Positions 7,641 through 12,898 of a stretch of 12,898 bases of DNA are shown piece after piece. How positions within the stretch are numbered: position 1 is the stretch's first letter; each line of letters starts with the position of its first letter. The notes beneath the pieces were generated by a model. It worked only from the letters and a program-made list of their open reading frames with translations. It ran no database searches and had not been told where the DNA came from. The stretch is from Flavobacterium sp. (GTDB lineage Bacteria > Bacteroidota > Bacteroidia > Flavobacteriales > Flavobacteriaceae), in NCBI GenBank assembly GCA_004296145.1, contig SEBM01000046.1, positions 1-12,898 on the forward strand, in the 5' to 3' direction. Made by a program: the position numbers and the translations under genes.

Positions 7641-8549
7641 ATGAAAAACACCTTTTACAGTAACGGAAAACTTTTTATCGCAGGAGAATATCTGGTTCTT
7701 GACGGAGCAAATGCTTTTGCTTTACCAACAAAATTTGGACAGGATTTAGTAATCGAAGACGGCGAAAACGATCAGATTGAGTGGAAAAGTTATGACAATG
7801 ACAAACAACTTTGGTTTCAGGAAACAATTTCGTTTGACGAGATTAAAAATCGTCCCGAGTCCAAAGTCGATACTGTAAAAGCAACTTTAGTTGATATTCT
7901 GCACGAAGCATATATTTTAAATCCAAAATTCATCGATGAATCTAAAGGATATAAAGTAAGTACACATCTGACTTTTCCAAGAAATTGGGGATTAGGAACT
8001 TCTTCTACACTTATAAATAATATTGCTGCATGGGCAGAAATTAATGCTTTTACTTTATTAAATAATAGTTTTGGCGGAAGTGGCTATGATATTGCCTGCG
8101 CACAAAACAATACTCCGGTTATATATCAGATTAAAGATAATGTTGTAAAATCAGTCGAATTTAATCCTGACTTTAAAGAGCATATCTATTTTGTTTATTT
8201 AAACAAAAAGCAAAACAGCAAGTCTGCCATATATGCGTATAATAATAACAAAGGAAATAACTTGACGCAAAGTGTTGCCGAAAATAACAAAATCACAAAT
8301 GCTATTCTCACCGCAAAAACAGTAAAAGAATTTGCTTCTGCAGTTCAGAAACATGAAATTCATTTGAGTAATATCCTGGAAATGCAAACAATCAAAGAAG
8401 CTGTTTTTCCAGATTTTAATGGTGTAATTAAAAGTCTCGGGGCCTGGGGTGGCGATTTTGTAATGGTAATTTCTAAAGAAAATCCGAAAGCTTATTTCGC
8501 TTCAAAAGGGTATGAAACGATACTTTCTTATGATGAAATGATTCTGTAA
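7641..8549 (+). CDS. GYDIA-family GHMP kinase, probable mevalonate-pathway kinase (phosphomevalonate-kinase-like)
   Basis: A 302-residue soluble GHMP-superfamily kinase. Motif 1 is N8-G-K-L-F-I-A-G-E-Y with L-V-L-D-G-A to residue 23. The phosphate-binding motif 2 is G117-L-G-T-S-S122 preceded by F-P-R-N-W. The family-naming motif is G145-G-S-G-Y-D-I-A-C-A154, and motif 3 is G267-A-W-G-G-D-F273. The form GSGYDIA and the aspartate in motif 3 resemble phosphomevalonate kinases (GSGFDVA and GAGGGD) more than mevalonate kinases, which have an asparagine after the aspartate and no motif 3 aspartate. It follows HMG-CoA reductase on the same strand, consistent with ATP-dependent phosphorylation of mevalonate or its phosphate. 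It is shorter than typical phosphomevalonate kinases. A large palindrome separates it from the reductase, and it converges on the next gene with a 5-bp gap. Superfamily is certain, substrate is inferred. Confidence 0.88.
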   Translation: MKNTFYSNGKLFIAGEYLVLDGANAFALPTKFGQDLVIEDGENDQIEWKSYDNDKQLWFQETISFDEIKNRPESKVDTVKATLVDILHEAYILNPKFIDESKGYKVSTHLTFPRNWGLGTSSTLINNIAAWAEINAFTLLNNSFGGSGYDIACAQNNTPVIYQIKDNVVKSVEFNPDFKEHIYFVYLNKKQNSKSAIYAYNNNKGNNLTQSVAENNKITNAILTAKTVKEFASAVQKHEIHLSNILEMQTIKEAVFPDFNGVIKSLGAWGGDFVMVISKENPKAYFASKGYETILSYDEMIL

Positions 8550-8554
8550 AAAGT

Positions 8555-8992
8555 TTAGTTTAAATTTACTTTCTTATTTTTTACATCTTTTGTTTCCAAA
8601 CGGCGAACAATTTGGTTTTCCTGCTCATTTGACTCAATAAGAGTATTATGCAGACGTTCGGCCATTTTTTCTATACTATTTGTAATAGAATCGTATACGA
8701 GTTCCATTCTGCGGTGTTTTTCTTCTTTTACAGCTTTCAAAACATCTTCAACAAAAATTTTATCGTATTTTTCGGCAACAGAATCACGAGTATTCGTTAA
8801 TCGTATTACGTTATCATTACTCAGGATAGTAACTTTAAAATGCTGTTCCTCGTTACTCAAATAGTACTTCCCTCCCAGCTCATCAACATTGATGTCTGTG
8901 CTGCTTACTTTTAGCAGTTCAGTAATAATTCCATAAATATGATTTTCAATTTTGGAATATACTTTAGGTTTCCTTTTAAAAAACTTAAACAT
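8555..8992 (-). CDS. Hypothetical cytoplasmic protein, 145 residues
   Basis: Not recognised as any named family. The predicted protein opens with a basic, aromatic stretch (MFKFFKRKPK), has a small central region with alternating hydrophobic residues (about 37-67, including GGKYYLS and FKVTILSND) that could form a beta-sheet, and ends in a long charged, probably helical segment (about 80-135, rich in E, K, R and N). There is no signal peptide or membrane helix. The coding frame is supported by sensible composition and by a good promoter upstream. Start choice is open: ATG at 8992 is preferred because the protein then begins with the basic segment; ATG at 9001 would add MFL, and a TTG at 9004 is possible. 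It converges on the kinase gene with 5 bp between stops and no clear hairpin, so the transcripts may overlap. Confidence 0.72.
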   Translation of the reverse strand: MFKFFKRKPKVYSKIENHIYGIITELLKVSSTDINVDELGGKYYLSNEEQHFKVTILSNDNVIRLTNTRDSVAEKYDKIFVEDVLKAVKEEKHRRMELVYDSITNSIEKMAERLHNTLIESNEQENQIVRRLETKDVKNKKVNLN

Positions 8993-9191
8993 TAAAAACA
9001 TCAAGTACTTGATTGTTAGAGTAGTTATTTATCATAGACATTTGTGTATTTTCAAATTACCCGAAATAAAACTATTTGTTAAATTAAAAAATCCGCACAA
9101 ATTAACAGTTTTAATTTTAAAAAGCAAAATATTTTACATTATATTTCTATTATTCCTATATAACTAAGGAAAACCTGAATGATATTTATTA

Positions 9192-9220
9192 CAAAACTAA
9201 ATTAAAGTACTGTGTTTCAA
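9192..9220 (-). promoter_or_regulatory. Candidate Bacteroidota promoter (TTG-N18-TAGTTTTG)
   Basis: On the minus strand TTG (9220-9218) is followed after 18 bp by TAGTTTTG (9199-9192), an exact match to both the -33 and -7 elements with spacing in the accepted range. It lies only 4 bp beyond the hairpin that ends the upstream isomerase transcript, so it would restart transcription there. The only downstream gene is the 145-residue hypothetical, giving a leader near 190 nt. Confidence 0.55.
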
Positions 9221-9224
9221 TAAA

Positions 9225-9261
9225 AAATCCCGAAACATTCATAAAGAATATTTCGGGATTT
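9225..9261 (-). terminator. Intrinsic terminator after the peptidyl-prolyl isomerase gene
   Basis: The arms at 9225-9235 and 9251-9261 pair perfectly over 11 bp with a CCCG/CGGG core, and a further 4-bp stem (9237-9240 with 9246-9249) can stack inside the loop. On the minus strand a short T-run (complement of 9222-9227) follows or overlaps the foot of the stem. It begins 20 bp past the isomerase stop codon at 9282. Confidence 0.85.
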
Positions 9262-9281
9262 AATTTATTTGGAACTACTAT

Positions 9282-11381
9282 TTAGTAGTTGAATTGCAAT
9301 CTGTTGTCTTCAATTTTTGCATTGTTTTTCAACGCTGGTAAAATTCTGTTTGCATCAGAAGCAGTTTGTGCTTTTACTTTTGCAACATATTCAGCATGAT
9401 TAGCAAGAGCAGGAGCTTTTACTGTGCTAATGTTTTTTACAACATACACTCCAGTGTTTCCTTCAATTGGAGCAGAAACTTTGTTAGCAGCCAAAGCAAA
9501 TGCATTACCAACTACTTTAGGCTCTTGTCCAACTCCTCCAGGTAATACCGGATTGTCTAATGTTACATTTGCAGCTTGTTGAACAGCTACACCAACACTT
9601 TTAGCAACAGCTTCAATACTTGATCCTGTCATTTTCGCTTTTAGCATTTCAGCTTTTTTCTTGTTTTTTAAGATTGGCTCAACATAAGGTCTTGCTAAAC
9701 TTACAGAAACTAAACCTGATTTGTTTTCACTTTTGTATTGTGCAATTACGTGTCCAATATTAGCTAATTCAAAACGTTTTACATCTCCTGTTTTTGTTTC
9801 TTTATCAAACGCCCATCTTACGATGTTACGTTGGTTTCCTAAAGGACCAAACGCTTCATCCATAGCTTTTGCAGTTACCGGAGCAGCTACTTTTAAGCCT
9901 AATTCTTTTGCAGTAGCATTAAAATCTTTATCAGCAGCTTGCATTTCAAATTTGGTAGCCAAGGTAAATACTTTATCAGAAGTAGCCTCAGATGGCTCAA
10001 TTTTTTGAGCAATTGTAGCTAAACGAATACCGTCTTGTTTATCTGTAATTTTGATAATGTGAAATCCGAAAGGAGTTTCAACTAAACCAATTTTTCCTAT
10101 TCCGTTATTGAATACAAAATCATTGAAAGGTTTTACCATTTGGTTTGGACCAAAATATCCTAAATCACCACCTTGTTGTGCAGATGAATCATCAGAGCTT
10201 GTAAATGCCAACATCATGAAACTATCTGGATTAGCCTGAACCTGAGCAAGAATTTCTTCCGCTTTAGCTTTAGCTTCTTCTTTAGTTCTTTTCTCTTTTG
10301 TATTTGGAGTTTGAGACCCTGTGTATCCAATTAAGATATGACTTGCTTTTGCGTTAACACCAGATTTAAATCCTTGAGATTTAGAAATAGCATAATATCT
10401 TCCAAAAACATATGGTCCATAAATTTCTCCCGGAGCTAAACTGAATAATTTATCAGCATCAACTGCTGGCAAACTGTTTTTAGCAACATAAGTTGAATCG
10501 TAAGGAACATCAGAATTTGCGTTTACAAATTCAGCAATGTTTGTAGCATTTCTAAAACCTGCCAAAGTATCGTTTTTACCAGTTTTAGCATTGTAAACTA
10601 CACTTCCTGATAATAAAGCAGTAATTTTTGCTTTAATTTCAGCTTCATCTTCTTTTGAAGCTTTATCTTCAACAAGAACATATTGAATTTCACGAGTTTC
10701 ATCCGCTTTGAATTTTTTCTCGTTTTTCTTCATGTAATCAACAATATCAGAATCAGAAATTTTTACATCACTGTCTTTAATAGAAGAATATAATCCGGCA
10801 GCATAAGCAAAGTTTACTTTGTTAGCTTCCATTTCATACTTTAGTTTTCCTTCACTAGCAGTTGTGTAAAGTCCTGATTTTACTAAAGTATTATAGATTT
10901 GAAATTTTGCGTTTAATGCAGCATCTTTCTCCTTGTCAGTAATATATTGTTTTGCTTCAGGAGTAGTACTTACGTAATTTTTAAATTTAGCAACGTCAAA
11001 AACACCTGCTGCATTTAAGAACATAGGGTTTTTTCCAATATTTGGATCTGATTTTAAAACTTCAATTAAGTGTTTTTCACCAACTCTCAATCCCAATTTA
11101 TCAAATTGAGCTGACAATAATGCGATTGAAACTTCCTGATCCCAAACTCTGTTTGCAGCTTCAGTAGAAGAAATTCCCTGACCACTTTTTTCAACATTAC
11201 TAACCTTAACTCTAAAGTCTTCAAATGAAATATCTTTCCCATCGATGCTTCCTACATCTTTTGAACTTTGACTAAATGTTCCTTTACCGATAAGATCTTG
11301 TATTATAAATGCAAATAATGCAAGTGCAATAACTGCTATCAATAAAGCCGAACGCTGTCTAATTTTTGCTAAAACTGCCAT
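9282..11381 (-). CDS. Membrane-anchored peptidyl-prolyl cis-trans isomerase (PpiC domain; SurA/PpiD-like)
   Basis: A 699-residue envelope foldase. After a short basic start (MAVLAKIRQRS), residues 11-31 form one transmembrane anchor, leaving the bulk in the periplasm, the layout of PpiD. A SurA-type N-terminal chaperone region spans about 40-220. The parvulin (PpiC) domain spans about 344-447, with ASHILIGY at its start, GGDLGYF in the middle and the final TPFGFHIIKI strand. A long C-terminal part (about 450-699) may hold a second degenerate parvulin-like fold, as the VSAPIEGNTGVYVVKN segment suggests. It should help outer-membrane and secreted proteins fold. The ATG at 11381 is preferred to an upstream ATG at 11423, since it gives the standard short tail before the anchor and leaves room for the candidate promoter. 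It is followed by an intrinsic terminator and lies downstream of the CNNM gene. Confidence 0.92.
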   Translation of the reverse strand: MAVLAKIRQRSALLIAVIALALFAFIIQDLIGKGTFSQSSKDVGSIDGKDISFEDFRVKVSNVEKSGQGISSTEAANRVWDQEVSIALLSAQFDKLGLRVGEKHLIEVLKSDPNIGKNPMFLNAAGVFDVAKFKNYVSTTPEAKQYITDKEKDAALNAKFQIYNTLVKSGLYTTASEGKLKYEMEANKVNFAYAAGLYSSIKDSDVKISDSDIVDYMKKNEKKFKADETREIQYVLVEDKASKEDEAEIKAKITALLSGSVVYNAKTGKNDTLAGFRNATNIAEFVNANSDVPYDSTYVAKNSLPAVDADKLFSLAPGEIYGPYVFGRYYAISKSQGFKSGVNAKASHILIGYTGSQTPNTKEKRTKEEAKAKAEEILAQVQANPDSFMMLAFTSSDDSSAQQGGDLGYFGPNQMVKPFNDFVFNNGIGKIGLVETPFGFHIIKITDKQDGIRLATIAQKIEPSEATSDKVFTLATKFEMQAADKDFNATAKELGLKVAAPVTAKAMDEAFGPLGNQRNIVRWAFDKETKTGDVKRFELANIGHVIAQYKSENKSGLVSVSLARPYVEPILKNKKKAEMLKAKMTGSSIEAVAKSVGVAVQQAANVTLDNPVLPGGVGQEPKVVGNAFALAANKVSAPIEGNTGVYVVKNISTVKAPALANHAEYVAKVKAQTASDANRILPALKNNAKIEDNRLQFNY

Positions 11382-11412
11382 TTTTATTGTTGTTAATTTT
11401 ATATTCAGTTTG

Positions 11413-11441
11413 CGAAAATACAATTATCTAGTTAATAACAA
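11413..11441 (-). promoter_or_regulatory. Candidate promoter for the isomerase gene
   Basis: On the minus strand TTG (11441-11439) is followed after 18 bp by TATTTTCG (11420-11413), matching TAnnTTTG except for one position. The predicted transcript start gives a leader of about 25 nt before the ATG at 11381. A 6-bp inverted repeat (CTAGTT at 11428-11433, AACTAG at 11445-11450) overlaps the spacer; arms this short may be chance. Confidence 0.42.
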
Positions 11442-11489
11442 TACAACTAGTGTTTTATTTTGCGCATTTTTTTTTAATTTATAAAAAAT

Positions 11490-12749
11490 TCACTCTTTTA
11501 TAGTCATTTTTACTAATTCGATTTTCTTGTTTGTTGCTTCTTCTATTATAAAATGATAGCGATCTATTACTATTTCGTCTCCTTTTTGCGGAATTTCTTT
11601 TGTATGATTGACAATAAAACCTCCTAAAGTACCGTACGAATCTTCTTCAGGAATATCCAATTTATAGGTTTCATTCAGATATTCTACATCCAAACGGGTA
11701 GAAAACATATATTTGTTTTCTCCAAGCTCCTGTTCTACCAGCTCTTCGTCTAAATCATGCTCATCTTCTATTTCTCCAAAAAGTTCTTCTACAATATCTT
11801 CTATAGTTATAATACCCGAAGTTCCTCCATGTTCATCAAGAACGACAGCTACATTTCTTCTTTTTTTGATAAGAAGGTTCAGGGCATCTTTTATAGAAAT
11901 TGTTTCGGGAACAAACTCAACGGTCATCAGGACAGATTTTATCGTTTTTGGTTTTTTAAACAAATCAAAAGAATGTATATAACCTACGATGTCATCGAGA
12001 GAATTCTGACTCACTACAATTTTGGAATATCCGGTTTCTATAAATAATTTTTTAAGATCTTCAACACTGTCAAACAAATCTATATCAACTATTTCAGTTC
12101 GCGGCGTCATGATATCACGCGCTTTTACACCTGAAAATTCTAAAGCGTTTTGAAAAATCTGAATTTCAGAATCTACTTCTTCATTTTCTTCTACAGAACT
12201 CATTTGTTCTGTTATATAATTGCCGAGTTCTATTTTGCTAAAATACAATTGTACCTGATCTCCTTCTGTCTTAAAAAACTTCTTTAGAATGAAATCAGAA
12301 ATCCAAATGAAAAAAGTAGATATATAGTAAAACAATCTGTAAAAAAGATAAGCCGGAATGGCAAAAATTTTAATTAAAGAATTGGCGTAAATCTGAAAAA
12401 AGACTTTCGGAAAAAACTCAGCCGTAATTAAAACTATAAAAGTAGAAATAGCTGTCTGAATAAGTAAACTTGTAATATTTGAAAACTTAAATCCTAAATC
12501 AGCCATTTCGGCCAAAATGAGATCACCCATATAAAAACCATAAACAACCAAAGCAACATTATTACCAATAAGCATTGCAGCAATAAATTTGGATGGATTC
12601 TGGGTAAGCTTAGTAAGGATCTGAGAAAGAAAATTATCTTGTTTTTTTTCTATTTCAAGATAAATTTTATTGGAGGAAATAAAAGCTATTTCCATTCCCG
12701 AAAAAAAGGCTGATAGTATTAAACATAGTATTATAATACTAATCTCCAT
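11490..12749 (-). CDS. CNNM/CorC-like membrane protein (DUF21, paired CBS, transporter-associated domain)
   Basis: A 419-residue inner-membrane protein of the family often labelled 'hemolysin' or HlyC/CorC, whose studied members are linked to Mg2+/Co2+ efflux or tolerance. Residues 1-155 form the DUF21/CNNM membrane domain with about four hydrophobic segments and the motifs FFSGMEIAFISSN (15-27), NNVALVVYGFYMG (63-75) and AEFFPKVFF. Paired CBS domains follow (about 208-325), starting at ARDIMTPRTEIVDID and ending in VLDEHGGTSGIITIEDIVEE, the nucleotide-sensing part. The C-terminal CorC_HlyC domain (about 340-417) contains DSYGTLGGFI. No toxin function is implied. The gliding protein GldE is a paralogue in this group, but gldD and ssb, its usual neighbours, are absent here. 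The gene starts 3 bp after the stop of the preceding small membrane protein, so the two are likely one operon. The next gene has its own candidate promoter. Confidence 0.92.
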   Translation of the reverse strand: MEISIIILCLILSAFFSGMEIAFISSNKIYLEIEKKQDNFLSQILTKLTQNPSKFIAAMLIGNNVALVVYGFYMGDLILAEMADLGFKFSNITSLLIQTAISTFIVLITAEFFPKVFFQIYANSLIKIFAIPAYLFYRLFYYISTFFIWISDFILKKFFKTEGDQVQLYFSKIELGNYITEQMSSVEENEEVDSEIQIFQNALEFSGVKARDIMTPRTEIVDIDLFDSVEDLKKLFIETGYSKIVVSQNSLDDIVGYIHSFDLFKKPKTIKSVLMTVEFVPETISIKDALNLLIKKRRNVAVVLDEHGGTSGIITIEDIVEELFGEIEDEHDLDEELVEQELGENKYMFSTRLDVEYLNETYKLDIPEEDSYGTLGGFIVNHTKEIPQKGDEIVIDRYHFIIEEATNKKIELVKMTIKE

Positions 12750-12752
12750 TTT

Positions 12753-12898
12753 TTATTGTTTTTTATTTCGGTCATCAAACTTGTTAGCAAATCTTCTTCT
12801 GAAGAAAAACATAAAAATTGCCAAACCTGCAATAATAAAACTCAAAGTTGCTTTATCGTTTGCTTCGTTCAGTTTGGTGATTCCATCATATATAAAGA
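12753..12898 (-). CDS. C-terminal end of an unidentified small membrane protein (cut by the window edge)
   Basis: An open frame enters from the right edge and gives 47 residues before a TAA at 12753-12755. The visible part has a hydrophilic stretch (YDGITKLNEANDKATL), one hydrophobic helix (about FIIAGLAIFMFFF) and a strongly basic tail (RRRF, later DDRNKKQ), consistent with a single C-terminal membrane anchor with the basic tail in the cytoplasm. The other two frames on this strand close quickly. Its stop lies 3 bp before the ATG of the CNNM/CorC-like gene, which supports a real coding end and co-transcription. The family cannot be recognised from this fragment, and the start is outside the window. 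Confidence 0.68.
   Translation of the reverse strand, partial: FIYDGITKLNEANDKATLSFIIAGLAIFMFFFRRRFANKFDDRNKKQ

Noticed and set aside
8952..9167. Plus-strand open frame of 71 codons between the hypothetical gene and the isomerase
   Set aside because: It runs through AT-rich leader DNA with low-complexity residues and overlaps the start of the hypothetical gene; no support for coding.
11382..11423. Longer isomerase start at 11423
   Set aside because: The 14 extra residues are not typical before the PpiD-type anchor, and the extension would overlap the candidate promoter.
11428..11450. 6-bp inverted repeat as an operator at the isomerase promoter
   Set aside because: Arms of six AT-rich bases are expected by chance at this length; noted only within the promoter entry.
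11490..12749. Hemolysin toxin or the gliding protein GldE
   Set aside because: The DUF21-CBS-CorC architecture is that of CNNM/CorC-type membrane proteins rather than a toxin, and the ssb and gldD neighbours expected for gldE are absent.

Overview
The window looks like ordinary core chromosome of a Flavobacterium-type member of the Bacteroidota. The DNA is visibly AT-rich, Shine-Dalgarno sites are missing in front of the genes, several starts are preceded by the Bacteroidota -7 element TAnnTTTG, and the protein set fits this group (Bacteroidota-style DPP IV, paired POT transporters, a class II HMG-CoA reductase next to a 'GYDIA' GHMP kinase, a PpiD/SurA-like foldase next to a CNNM/CorC protein). 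The species cannot be named from this stretch. No mobile element, phage gene, CRISPR array, tRNA or rRNA was seen.

Left part (1-6053, all minus strand): a probable peptide-utilisation cluster read leftward. It runs from a secreted or periplasmic dipeptidyl peptidase IV (3882-6053) through two adjacent POT-family proton/peptide symporters (2169-3845 and 683-2167) to a small exported thioredoxin-fold protein with a CGWC motif (164-634). It is closed by a strong intrinsic terminator (107-136). DPP IV would release X-Pro/X-Ala dipeptides and the POT carriers would import di/tripeptides. The thioredoxin gene has a good -7 element of its own and may be partly independent.

Middle part (6199-8549, plus strand): a divergent promoter drives HMG-CoA reductase (6236-7549), followed by a GHMP kinase (7641-8549). 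Together they point to the mevalonate route to isoprenoids. The kinase motifs look more like phosphomevalonate kinase than mevalonate kinase. The 91-bp gap between the two genes is largely filled by a 30-bp-stem palindrome (7562-7626) that looks like a dispersed intergenic repeat.

Right part (8555-12898, minus strand): an unrecognised 145-residue cytoplasmic protein (8555-8992) has a good promoter about 200 bp upstream, which implies a long leader. Then come a terminator (9225-9261), a membrane-anchored PpiC-type peptidyl-prolyl isomerase (9282-11381) with its own candidate promoter, a CNNM/CorC-like membrane protein with paired CBS domains (11490-12749), and the C-terminal end of a small membrane protein (12753-12898) cut by the window edge. 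The last two are 3 bp apart and probably co-transcribed.

Nothing here is clearly a new multi-gene system. The items most worth a second look are the probable functional assignment of the GYDIA kinase, the large palindrome beside it, and the small unknown gene with its long leader.
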